From assembly GCA_024711415.1 (NCBI GenBank), contig JANJSW010000145.1, positions 1-17,277 on the forward strand: DNA of 17,277 bases, in the 5' to 3' direction. Below are positions 6,930 to 14,654 of this stretch, one piece after another. Every line of letters begins with the position of its first letter. Positions within the stretch are counted from its first letter, which is position 1. The translations under genes and the position numbers were made by a program. The stretch comes from Thermomonas sp. (GTDB lineage Bacteria; Pseudomonadota; Gammaproteobacteria; Xanthomonadales; Xanthomonadaceae). The notes beneath the pieces were generated by a model. The model was not told where the DNA came from, did not search any database, and saw only the letters and a list, made by a program, of their open reading frames with translations.

Positions 6930-8360
6930 ATGGCATTCGGCATGAGCGGTGATCGGCAGGTCCACTGGGGACAGGGTGCGTTCCTCAGCCCGCAGCATCT
7001 GCAGGCGCAGGACGCCTGGACGCAGGCCGCACGCCATGCGCTGCACCTGCGGCTGACGCCGTTCCCGTGGGGCTTCGAAACGCTGCGACTGCGCGAGGAC
7101 GCGCTGGCCAGCGGCGTGGTCGACATCGAGCGGTTCACGCTGGTGACCCGCAACGGCGAGCGGCTCGCCGGCGGTGCGCTGGATACCGCGGGCGGCAACG
7201 CGCGGGTGCCGCAGCGGAATATCGGCGAGCTGCGCAGCAACGGCAACGAACCGGTGCCGCTGTGGCTGGTGCTGAACACCGAACGCAGCCTGCAGGGGCT
7301 GGCCTCGCGCGACTCCGAGCGTTTGCAGGCGCGCCACGCGCTGGTCACCGAGAACCTGGCCGATCCCTATGATCCGCAGGCGCCGGAAGCCGACATCGAG
7401 TTCCTGCTGTACCAGGGCAACATCGTCACCGGGCTGGACGAGAACGCCGAGGCGATCGTGCGCGCCTCCGACAGCTACAAGTTCGCCGAGCTGCTGCCGG
7501 CGGGGCCTGGCAAGTACAAGCTGTCGCACGACTACATTCCGCCGACCACCGCCATCGGCGCATCGCACAACCTGGCGCGGTGGACGCGCGCGCTGCGCGA
7601 CCTGCTGGTGTCGCGCGGCCAGGACTTCGCCGCGATCAAGCGCCAGCGCGGAATCCGCGCCGCCTCGACCAGCGCGCAGGAAGTGATGCGGGTGCTGATG
7701 ATGCAGACCTTCGCCCGCCACATCCCGCTGTTCCAGGAACACGCGCTGATGAACACGGTGTCGGCCTATACGATGTACCAGGACCTGCGCCGGCTGGTGG
7801 CGGAGTTCTCGGTGTTCTCCGAGGACATCGGCTATTTCGGCGAGTTGGCTGCCAACCCTCGCGAAACCGAACTCCCGGACTATGACCATGAGGACCTGCG
7901 GCGCTGCTTCCGGATCGGCTTCGATCGCGCCGAGGCGCTGATCAAGGCGCTGACGGTGGGCGCCGAGGTCGGCATCACCCTGGCGTACGACGGCCGCTTC
8001 TATCGCGCCGACCTGCCGGCCAACCTGTTCGAAAGCGACAAGACCCGCTTCTACCTTGCGTTCGAGTCCGAGCAGAAGGGCGCCGACCTGTTCGCGCGGC
8101 TGTCGCGTACCGGCAAGATCGCGTCGCTGGACGAGATGCCGCGGCTGCTGTCGGCCGCGTTGTTCGGGCTGAAGATCGACCTGCTGCCGGTGCCGCCGGA
8201 AGAACTGCCGCAGAAGAGCCCGAACACCACCTATTTCCTCGTCGATACCACCCATCCGTTCTGGCAGATGATCAAGAACGGCCGCAACATCGCCGTGTTC
8301 TCCGACCTGCCGCCGGAGTCCACCGTGATCAAGCTGTTCCCCGTCGCGGGGCAGGAGTAA
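6930..8360 (+). CDS. tssK: TssK, T6SS baseplate protein
   Basis: TssK (ImpJ/VasE family) is a trimeric baseplate protein in the cytoplasm that links the TssEFG wedges to the TssL/TssM membrane complex. The 476-residue product is of normal length (about 440-480). The hallmark VHWGQGAFLSPQHLQAQD is at residues 11-28. The middle region has the typical EHALMNTVSAYTMYQDLRRL helix stretch, and the C-terminal receptor-binding part has TTYFLVDTTHPFWQMIKNG from about 433. A longer open frame upstream overlaps the TraB/GumN gene out of frame and is rejected. The stop is separated from tssL by 3 bases and contributes the tssL ribosome-binding site. It is the first core T6SS gene of the plus-strand arm. 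Confidence 0.96.
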   Translation: MAFGMSGDRQVHWGQGAFLSPQHLQAQDAWTQAARHALHLRLTPFPWGFETLRLREDALASGVVDIERFTLVTRNGERLAGGALDTAGGNARVPQRNIGELRSNGNEPVPLWLVLNTERSLQGLASRDSERLQARHALVTENLADPYDPQAPEADIEFLLYQGNIVTGLDENAEAIVRASDSYKFAELLPAGPGKYKLSHDYIPPTTAIGASHNLARWTRALRDLLVSRGQDFAAIKRQRGIRAASTSAQEVMRVLMMQTFARHIPLFQEHALMNTVSAYTMYQDLRRLVAEFSVFSEDIGYFGELAANPRETELPDYDHEDLRRCFRIGFDRAEALIKALTVGAEVGITLAYDGRFYRADLPANLFESDKTRFYLAFESEQKGADLFARLSRTGKIASLDEMPRLLSAALFGLKIDLLPVPPEELPQKSPNTTYFLVDTTHPFWQMIKNGRNIAVFSDLPPESTVIKLFPVAGQE

Positions 8361-8363
8361 GCC

Positions 8364-9776
8364 ATGGCCAGGCTCCTGCATCATTTCGCCCCGGTGTTCT
8401 CGTTCGGCCTGGCGCTGGATGAAAGCGTCGCTGCCAGCCAGGCCACCGATGCCGCCGCGACGGTGGCCGCGCGCGCGCGCGAACTCATCGAACGCGCCAA
8501 GGCCGCCGCGCTGGCCGATGGCAAGCGCCCGGAACAGGTCGACGATGCCGCCTTCGCGGTGGTGGCCTGGATCGACGAGATCATGGCCCGCAACCCGGTG
8601 TGGCTGACCAGCGGCGCGACCCCGTTGCAGGTGTCGATGTTCACCACCAACAATGCCGGCAACGAGTTCTTCAGCCACCTGTCCGCGCTCAAGCAGGACC
8701 AGGACGAGGTGCGCGAGGTCTATTACCACGCGCTGCTGGTGGGCTTCGTCGGCCAGTACTACTACGAGACCGGCGATACCGGCGAGCTGGGCAAGCTCAA
8801 GGAGCTGCACGGCCGCCAGCTGCCGGTGGCGCCGGCGCCCACGCATACCCTGCGCGAGGAAAAGATCACCCCGCAGCCCTATGGCGTGGCCGACCCGGCC
8901 GGGCCGCGGCTGCCGCGGCAGTGGGACCGCACTCTGCTGCGGATCGGCGCGCTCATCGCGCTGCTGATCCCGGTGGCGTACCTGGCCTGGATCCTGCTGG
9001 CTTCGCCGAAGCCGTCGATCACGGTGCCGGTGCAGCAGGTGCTGGCCAAGTTCGAATGTTCCGACCTCAGCGCGACGACGGACGAGGACAAGGGCACGGT
9101 CAAGGTGGCCGGCTACGTGTCCCGCCCCGACGACATGGCCGCGGTGAAGCAGCAGGTGGCGGCCATCGAAGGGGTGAAGTCGGTCGATGCCCAGCTGCAG
9201 CTGCGGATCTGGCCGCACTGCGAGGTGGTCAAGGTGCTGGCGCCGTACAAGGCGCGCAACGACGACAGCGGCCACGACCTCACCATCAGCCCCAGCACCG
9301 GCCATTCCGACCGCTTCATCGAAGGCGAGAACGTGATCGTGAAGCTGCAGCAGGCCAACTACGAAGGCTATCTCTACGTGGACTACTACTCCGTCAACGG
9401 TGGCGTGGCGCACATCTACCCGAATGCCGGCGAGCCCGACAGCGGGCGGGTGATCCGCGCGCTGGAGCAGTTCGAGGTCGGCGCTTCCCCCAGCAAGACA
9501 TGGACCGTCTGCCCGCCGTTCGGGCAGGAGCTGATCACGGTGATCGCCTCGCCCACGCCGCTGTACGGGGAGGCGCTGCCGGAGATCCAGACCGCCCAGG
9601 AGTACCTGCCGATGCTGCGCCGGATGCTGGAGGACAACCACGGCAACGCCAGGCTGGTGGCCTCGCATCTGTTCATGCAGACCGAGCCGGAAACCGATCC
9701 CTCCCGCAAGCAGGCCGCGCTGGCCGCGTGCGCCGCGCCGGTGCCGGAAGCGGCGGCCGAGGAGGTGGCGCCATGA
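8364..9776 (+). CDS. tssL: TssL (DotU/IcmH family) with BON-like and DUF4384-like periplasmic extension
   Basis: TssL is the inner-membrane protein that joins TssM and docks the baseplate through its cytoplasmic domain. In this 470-residue protein, residues about 1-150 are the DotU-type cytoplasmic domain, with VAWIDEIMA (67-75), NNAGNEFFSHL (96-106) and YYHALLVGFVGQY (120-132). A Pro-rich linker leads to one membrane segment (about 191-213). The C-terminal half is periplasmic. Residues about 225-282 look like a BON domain (KGTVKVAGYVSRPDDM, then VAAIEGVKSVDAQLQL). Residues about 318-437 look like DUF4384 (GYLYVDYYSVNGGVAHIYPN, then PPFGQELITVIAS). Extended TssL proteins usually end in an OmpA-like peptidoglycan-binding domain, absent here. 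Cysteines at 232, 286 and 383 could form disulfides. AGGAG spans the end of tssK, 6 bases before the ATG. The stop overlaps tssM as ATGA. The DotU assignment is firm; the extension names are by pattern. Confidence 0.93.
   Translation: MARLLHHFAPVFSFGLALDESVAASQATDAAATVAARARELIERAKAAALADGKRPEQVDDAAFAVVAWIDEIMARNPVWLTSGATPLQVSMFTTNNAGNEFFSHLSALKQDQDEVREVYYHALLVGFVGQYYYETGDTGELGKLKELHGRQLPVAPAPTHTLREEKITPQPYGVADPAGPRLPRQWDRTLLRIGALIALLIPVAYLAWILLASPKPSITVPVQQVLAKFECSDLSATTDEDKGTVKVAGYVSRPDDMAAVKQQVAAIEGVKSVDAQLQLRIWPHCEVVKVLAPYKARNDDSGHDLTISPSTGHSDRFIEGENVIVKLQQANYEGYLYVDYYSVNGGVAHIYPNAGEPDSGRVIRALEQFEVGASPSKTWTVCPPFGQELITVIASPTPLYGEALPEIQTAQEYLPMLRRMLEDNHGNARLVASHLFMQTEPETDPSRKQAALAACAAPVPEAAAEEVAP
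9759..9765 (+). promoter_or_regulatory. Ribosome-binding site of tssM inside the tssL 3' end
   Basis: GAGGAGG lies 7 bases before the ATG at 9773, within the last codons of tssL. Together with the ATGA overlap it supports coupled translation, and it decides the tssM start against a much longer open frame that runs back through tssL in the wrong register. Confidence 0.7.
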
Positions 9777-12700
9777 ATCCGCTCACCAGTGTGGAAAACC
9801 TGTTCTCCACCGTCGGCAACGTGTTTGCACGGATCGGCTCGCTGTATTCGAAGGGCGCGGAGGGCGCCAAGTCGCCGTGGCTGCGACGCATCGTGGTGAC
9901 CTTGTTGCTGCTGGTGGTGCTGGCCGGGTTGGTGTTCCTGGCGCTGGCCATCCTGCCGCAGCTACCGATGCGCTTCTGGCAGGTGCTGGGCCTGTGCGTG
10001 GTGGTGCTGGTGGTGCTGTGGTGGTTCATGGCCGGCCAGCGCAAGGCGTCGCTGAAGGGTCGTACCCGCAAGCGCATCGGCGACCTCGGTCCCGGCAATG
10101 CCGAGGACGAGCGCGAGCCGGTGGCGAAGATGGGCGCCGCGATCGCCGAGGCCAAGCGCACCATCGCGCGGGCTCCGGAGATCGCGCAGGGCCGAACCCC
10201 GCTGTACCGGATCCCGTGGCTGCTGTTCATCGGCGATGCCGATGCCAACGTCGATGGCCTGTTGCGTGCCGGCAGCGAGGTATCGCCGTTCCCGGCCTCC
10301 GAGCAGGCGGCGATGGCGGCGGACGATGTCTGGCGCTGGTGGTTCCACAAGTCGATGATCGCCATCGAGATGCACCCGCGGGTGGTCTGCGATACCGGCG
10401 CGCGGCTGGATCGCGGGCTGTGGTACCAGGCGCTGATGAAGCTGGCGGACGAGCGCGAGAAGCTGCCGCTCAACGGCATCGTGGTGGCGGTGTCGGTGCA
10501 GACCCTGCTGGGTCCGGCCGAAGCGCTGAAGGACACCGCCACCCGCCTGCGCCGGCTGGTGGATGAGGCGATGGAGCATCTGCAGGTGCAGATGCCGGTG
10601 TACTTCGTGGTCACCGGGCTGGAGCGCCTGGCCGGTTACGAACAGCTGCGCGCCAGCCTGCCGGCGGAAGCATTCGCGCAGGCACTGGGTCATCGTTTCG
10701 CGGAAAACGAAGTGGTCAGCGCCGCTGCCAGCGGCCGCCTCGACGAGGTGCTGCGCCCGATCGAGGATCGCCTGCACGCCCTGCGGATGACCGCGCTGCG
10801 TGCCCAACACACCGCGCAGCAGCGCCGCGCCCTGTTCGACTTCGTCGAATCGCTGCGGCTGGCGCACGACGGACTGGTGCGGTTTGTCGGGCTGATGCTG
10901 GAAGACAATCCGTTCCAGCGCACCCCGCGCTGGCGCGGCCTCTACTTCGCCGCGGCGGCGAATGCGGCCCATCGCGGCGGCGGTTTCGTGGCCGACCTGT
11001 TCACCCGATTCCTGCCCAGCGACCAGCCGTTGGCGGGCACCAGCTTCCGTGGCAGCGCCGGCCGGATCGCGATTGCAGGCGCCGGCGTGCTGGCGATGCT
11101 GGGGCTTTCGGCTTCGTTTGCCTACGGCCTGAAAGCCGCGCATCGCGACGATGCCGCGCTGCTCGCGCAGACGCACAGCGCCTGCGCCGAGGTGGCCAAC
11201 CGCACCTCCACCGGCCGCATCGAATGGGTGGCCAGCTGCGGCCGCACCATCGAAGCGTTGGAAGCGGCGCAGGGCGAGACCCTGCTGAGCTTCGGCATCC
11301 GCCGCGCCGACAGCGACATCGCCCGCCTCAAGCAGCGCGTGGTCGACGATTTCGCCAACCTGATCCTGGCGCCCGAGGACCAGATGCTGGCCACCGACAT
11401 CGACCAGCGCCGCGCCGGCATCGAACACGTGCTGGCGATCACCCAGCGCCTGCGCCTGTTGGAGCAGTGCACCTCCGGCAACGAGGCCTGCCGGGAGCGC
11501 GAACTGCCGAACAACGTGAGCTTCGACGCGCGCTCGCGGCTGTTCGCTCCCTTCGTCAGTGCCGACAACGACACCCGTCGCGACCGGGCCAACGCCGACG
11601 CGCTGTTCGCCACCTACCTCGGCTACCTGCGGTGGCAAAAAAAAAACCTTCGTGACGCCGAGCAGGCGCGACTCCAGGGCCTGCTGACCCGGCTGCTGGC
11701 GAACTACACGCCGCGCGCACCCGATCTGCGCAAATGGGCGGACGCCCGCGGCAGCGCCATCGATCTCGGCAGCCACTGGTTGCCCCAGGGGGCGGTGGTC
11801 GGCACCGACGCGGACCAGATGGCTGGTGTCTCCCGCGCCTATACCGCCGATGCCTGGGAAGGCGTGGTGCAGCCGATGCTGGCGACCCTGCGCGCGCAGG
11901 CACCGGAGCGGGCCACCCGCATCGACGACCTGCGCGACGCCTATTTCCGCGACTACTTCACGCAGTGGGCGAAGTACCAGTCGCGCTTCCAGGAGGGACT
12001 CGGCCTGTGGCGCGGTCGCTACGGCGAGCTGCTGGCGCGTGCCGGCAGCAAGCAGAACCCCTACGCACTTTTTTTCGAATCCGCCCAGCGCAACCTGTAT
12101 GAGCTGCCGCTCGATTGGCCGCTCTCGTCGCGCTGGGCGCTGACCTGGGCCCAGATGAAGGCGAAATGGCTGTCGTCGTGGCGGCCGTTCGGCCGCTTCG
12201 TCACCGGCTCGTTCCGGTTCGGCGGGGAAAAGATCCAGCCGCCGGTGTGGCTGCTGGCGATGCGCGATACCGAGGTGGGCGTGCTGGCCGGTCAGGAGGC
12301 GGACTACGCGCGCGCCTACCTGCGGCTGCAGGCCGACGGTTCCGGCGAAGATGTCTACCAGCTCGCCTCCGACCTGTTCGCCAGCAAGGGCAAGGCCGAG
12401 AAGCCGCCCGCCAGCGAGTACGGCGAGCTGATCGAGGCGGTGGACAAGCCCGCCGAGAAATACGCCACCGCGTTCAAGGGCGATGACCTGGCCGCGTGGT
12501 CGGTGGTGCAGGGGCCGGCCCGGCTGCTGCTGTTCCTCACCGTCCATCGCGCCGGCGAATTCGTGCAGGAGCGCTGGCGCGAGAGCGTGGTCAAGCCGCT
12601 GGCGGCATTGCCGCCGGCCCAGCAGGTCGAAGCGCTGTACGGGCCGCAGGGCAAGCTGGGTGCGTTCGTCAACGACTGGCTCAAGCCCTTCATCAGCGAG

Positions 12701-13363
12701 AAGGAGCGCTTGCCGGTCAAGGTGGATGGCGTGGCGATGCCGCTGACCGCTGCCTACCAGGGAATGGTGGCGGCCGAGCGCAAGTTCCTGCCGGTGCTGG
12801 GCGACGTCGCCCCGTTCCTGGCCGGCAGCTTCACCCTGGTCCAGCCCAGCCAGCTGGGTGCGCTGGACGAAGGGCCGTCCGGCACGGTGTTCGAGGTCGA
12901 ATGCCGCGAACGCGTCTATCGCGCAAGTTCGGCCGGCGCGTCGCTGGCGGAAGCCACCGCACAGGTGTTCTGGTCGCCGTCCAGCTGCCTGTCGGCGCGG
13001 CTGCGCATCGCCATTGCGCTGCCAGCGGCCGAAGGTGGCGAAGTGGTGCAGGAATTCGATCCGGACACCAGCGCGATGCAGGCGGCGCCGCCGGAAGAGC
13101 TCGAACTGGTGCGCACCTATGCGGGTGCCGACGGCTTCGCCGAACTGATCCGCGACTTCGCCGCCGGTTCGCACGCCTACGGGCTGGAGGACTTCCGTGC
13201 CAGCTACAGCCCCGCACAGTGGAACCAACTGCGGCAGAAGCTGGCGACGGCCGGCTTCCGCGGCGCGCGCGTGTTCCTCAAGCCCGACCTGTCCGACGAA
13301 ATGCAGCGCTACCTCGGTGCCAGCACCGCGCGCGCGGAAGTGCCCAGCGAAATCCTCGAATAA
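9773..13363 (+). CDS. tssM: TssM (IcmF family), T6SS inner-membrane core protein, nucleotide-binding motifs degenerate
   Basis: TssM spans the inner membrane and periplasm and is the structural core of the TssJLM complex. The 1196-residue product is of normal length. Membrane segments lie at about 39-61, 69-86 and 431-452, the expected three. Residues 87-430 form the cytoplasmic domain and the rest is periplasmic. The usual Walker A after a WYLLIG-like strand is replaced here by PWLLFIGDADANVDGLLRAG (148-167), with no GK[ST]. The DTAGRY stretch after WWF becomes IAIEMHPRVVCDTG (196-209), and TKCD becomes TGLE (281-284). The surrounding PLNGIVVAVSVQTLL (232-246) is conserved, so the fold is probably kept without normal nucleotide binding. 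The IcmF C-terminal part is near 1040-1190 (FEVECRERVYR, VFWSP). An A10 tract (11637-11646, codons 622-625) and a T7 tract (12069-12075) interrupt the GC-rich codon style, yet the frame stays open throughout. Overlaps tssL; tssA follows after 17 bp. Confidence 0.96.
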   Translation: MNPLTSVENLFSTVGNVFARIGSLYSKGAEGAKSPWLRRIVVTLLLLVVLAGLVFLALAILPQLPMRFWQVLGLCVVVLVVLWWFMAGQRKASLKGRTRKRIGDLGPGNAEDEREPVAKMGAAIAEAKRTIARAPEIAQGRTPLYRIPWLLFIGDADANVDGLLRAGSEVSPFPASEQAAMAADDVWRWWFHKSMIAIEMHPRVVCDTGARLDRGLWYQALMKLADEREKLPLNGIVVAVSVQTLLGPAEALKDTATRLRRLVDEAMEHLQVQMPVYFVVTGLERLAGYEQLRASLPAEAFAQALGHRFAENEVVSAAASGRLDEVLRPIEDRLHALRMTALRAQHTAQQRRALFDFVESLRLAHDGLVRFVGLMLEDNPFQRTPRWRGLYFAAAANAAHRGGGFVADLFTRFLPSDQPLAGTSFRGSAGRIAIAGAGVLAMLGLSASFAYGLKAAHRDDAALLAQTHSACAEVANRTSTGRIEWVASCGRTIEALEAAQGETLLSFGIRRADSDIARLKQRVVDDFANLILAPEDQMLATDIDQRRAGIEHVLAITQRLRLLEQCTSGNEACRERELPNNVSFDARSRLFAPFVSADNDTRRDRANADALFATYLGYLRWQKKNLRDAEQARLQGLLTRLLANYTPRAPDLRKWADARGSAIDLGSHWLPQGAVVGTDADQMAGVSRAYTADAWEGVVQPMLATLRAQAPERATRIDDLRDAYFRDYFTQWAKYQSRFQEGLGLWRGRYGELLARAGSKQNPYALFFESAQRNLYELPLDWPLSSRWALTWAQMKAKWLSSWRPFGRFVTGSFRFGGEKIQPPVWLLAMRDTEVGVLAGQEADYARAYLRLQADGSGEDVYQLASDLFASKGKAEKPPASEYGELIEAVDKPAEKYATAFKGDDLAAWSVVQGPARLLLFLTVHRAGEFVQERWRESVVKPLAALPPAQQVEALYGPQGKLGAFVNDWLKPFISEKERLPVKVDGVAMPLTAAYQGMVAAERKFLPVLGDVAPFLAGSFTLVQPSQLGALDEGPSGTVFEVECRERVYRASSAGASLAEATAQVFWSPSSCLSARLRIAIALPAAEGGEVVQEFDPDTSAMQAAPPEELELVRTYAGADGFAELIRDFAAGSHAYGLEDFRASYSPAQWNQLRQKLATAGFRGARVFLKPDLSDEMQRYLGASTARAEVPSEILE
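11637..11646 (+). repeat. A10 homopolymer tract inside tssM
   Basis: Ten consecutive adenines are read in frame as CAA AAA AAA AAC (Q622 K623 K624 N625). One extra A puts TGA two codons after the tract, giving about 627 residues; one fewer A gives TGA after about 637 residues. Either product keeps all three membrane segments but loses most of the periplasmic domain. Confidence 0.95.
12069..12075 (+). repeat. T7 homopolymer tract inside tssM
   Basis: Seven thymines are read as CTT TTT TTC (Leu-Phe-Phe) at about residues 766-768. The gene elsewhere prefers CTG and TTC. The frame continues unbroken. Confidence 0.85.
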
Positions 13364-13380
13364 CCGCAACCGGAGGGCCC

Positions 13381-14460
13381 ATGGCCATCGACGTCACCGA
13401 ACTCCTCGCGCCGATCCCCGGCAGCGACCCCGCCGGCAGCGATGCCAGCTTTTCCGACCAGTTTGACCGCATCCGCGAAGCGCGTCGCGCGGATGACCCG
13501 AACTTGGCGCAGGGCGAGTGGCAGACCGAACTGAAGGTCGCCGACTGGCGCGAAGCGCAAAGCCTGTCCGAGGACGTGCTGCTGCGTACCAGCAAGGACC
13601 TGCAGGCGGCGGTCTGGCTGGGCGAGGCGGCCATCGCCAGGCACGGGCTGGAAGGCGCGCGCGATGCCTTCGACCTGCTGACCGGGCTGCTGGACACCTA
13701 TTGGGACGGCCTGTATCCGCGCGCCGAGGATGGCGACCTGGAAGAGCGCGCCGGCAAGCTGGCCTGGTTCGCGAACTATGGCAGCCGCGTGCTGCAGACC
13801 CTGCTGCTCAACGACGATCCGCAGGCGGCGCTGACCCTGGCCGGCTGGGTCGATTCGCGCGAGGTCGACAACCTCGGCCGCCAGAACGCCGAGGCCTACC
13901 AGGCCGCGCTGGATGAAGGGCGAGTCAACGGCGAAACCTATGACAGCCGCATGCAGGCGATTCCGGAGGCGCTGGTGCGCGAGCGCAGCGACCAGGTGCA
14001 GGCGGCGCGCGAGGCGTTTGCCCGCTTCAGCGCGATGGCCGACGGCCGGCTTGGCCGCGATGCGCCCAGTCTCGGTGCCCTTGATGACGCGCTGAAGAAG
14101 ATCCAGACCATCTATGCACGGGTGGCGGCGGCCAAGGGCATGGGCGGGATCGAAGCCGCCGATGCCGAGGCTGGCACCGGTGCTGCTGCCAGCGATACCG
14201 GCGGCAGCGGTGGGGCCTCGACAGGCGCATTGGACCTGGGCGGCGGCAGCCTCGCCTCGAAGGAAGCCGCGCTGCGCGCGCTCAACGACATCGCCGGGTT
14301 CTTCCGGCGTACCGAGCCGCACAGCCCGGTGGCCTACCTGCTGGACCGAGCGGTGGCGTGGGCCAACATGCCGCTGGAGCAGTGGCTGGCCGAGGTGATC
14401 CGCGACGAAAGCACGCTGTCGTCGATCCGCGAGCGGGTCGGCCTGCCGTCCAGCTATTGA
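13381..14460 (+). CDS. tssA: TssA, T6SS assembly/cap protein (ImpA N-terminal family)
   Basis: TssA proteins help recruit the baseplate and guide tube and sheath polymerisation in the cytoplasm. The 359-residue product begins MAIDVTELLAPIPGSDPAG, typical of the ImpA_N domain, which runs to about residue 125 and includes LLDTYWDGLYPRAEDGD. A helical middle region (about 130-255) leads to a Gly/Ala/Ser/Thr-rich linker (about 262-290). A conserved-looking C-terminal segment with HSPVAYLLDRAVAWANMPL lies at about 314-332. The domain pattern fits a short TssA with its own oligomerising C-terminus rather than the long VasJ-type. The start has GGAGGG a few bases upstream (near 13372-13377) and follows the tssM stop by 17 bp, so it belongs to the tssK-L-M transcript. 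The class within the TssA family is not certain from sequence alone. Confidence 0.93.
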   Translation: MAIDVTELLAPIPGSDPAGSDASFSDQFDRIREARRADDPNLAQGEWQTELKVADWREAQSLSEDVLLRTSKDLQAAVWLGEAAIARHGLEGARDAFDLLTGLLDTYWDGLYPRAEDGDLEERAGKLAWFANYGSRVLQTLLLNDDPQAALTLAGWVDSREVDNLGRQNAEAYQAALDEGRVNGETYDSRMQAIPEALVRERSDQVQAAREAFARFSAMADGRLGRDAPSLGALDDALKKIQTIYARVAAAKGMGGIEAADAEAGTGAAASDTGGSGGASTGALDLGGGSLASKEAALRALNDIAGFFRRTEPHSPVAYLLDRAVAWANMPLEQWLAEVIRDESTLSSIRERVGLPSSY

Positions 14461-14464
14461 TCGA

Positions 14465-14493
14465 CGCGGCGGGGGCACGCAAACGCCGCCGCG
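14465..14493 (+). terminator. GC-rich hairpin just after tssA
   Basis: CGCGGCGG (14465-14472) pairs perfectly with CCGCCGCG (14486-14493) across a 13-base loop, starting 4 bases after the tssA stop. No T-run follows, so it could act as an mRNA 3' stabiliser, a weak terminator or an attenuator between the tssK-A genes and tssB-C-hcp. Confidence 0.4.
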
Positions 14494-14529
14494 CCGCGGC
14501 CACGTCGAACGGCATATGTCCAAGTCTGG

Positions 14530-14570
14530 CCGTCCGACGGATGTTGCGCCCGCGGCGCGCTTCCTAGACT
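14530..14570 (+). promoter_or_regulatory. Candidate promoter and inverted repeat upstream of tssB
   Basis: TTGCGC (14544-14549) and TAGACT (14565-14570) resemble -35 and -10 boxes (3/6 and 4/6 matches), though the 15-base spacing is short. A perfect inverted repeat CCGTC-C-GACGG (14530-14540) sits directly upstream of the -35 and could be an operator. The 194-bp gap, much longer than the other gaps in this arm, is the main reason to expect a separate start for tssB-tssC-hcp. Confidence 0.3.
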
Positions 14571-14654
14571 CGATTGCATGTCCCGGGACACGCCGCCCTT
14601 CCGCCGCGTTCCCGGCCCAGACACCCGCAGTACCCAACACGCCCGGGGAATCTC

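Noticed and set aside
8467..8480. Run of alternating CG dinucleotides in tssL
   Set aside because: It is read in frame as Ala-Arg codons and is expected in a GC-rich coding region; no repeat structure extends beyond it.
6210..9668. 1152-codon open frame on the minus strand
   Set aside because: It lies opposite TraB/GumN, tssK and tssL, which have clear family motifs. Its translation is Arg/Gln/His/Gly-rich with no domain pattern, as expected when GC-rich third positions remove stops from the complementary frame.
8600..9772. Upstream extension of the tssM frame through tssL
   Set aside because: It overlaps tssL in another register and encodes Gly/Ala/Arg-rich sequence. The ATG at 9773 has a good ribosome-binding site and a typical TssM N-terminus.
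9962..13369. 1135-codon open frame opposite tssM
   Set aside because: It is antisense to an intact TssM. The composition (Arg, Gln, His, Ala, Gly) and lack of any recognisable motif mark it as a shadow.
14520..14560. Possible sigma-54 promoter (TGGCCG ... TTGC) before tssB
   Set aside because: The distance between the GG and GC elements does not fit the fixed -24/-12 spacing.
14574..14654. Upstream extension of TssB by 27 codons
   Set aside because: The added residues are Pro/Arg-rich and unlike TssB; MAKKES at 14655 matches the family start.
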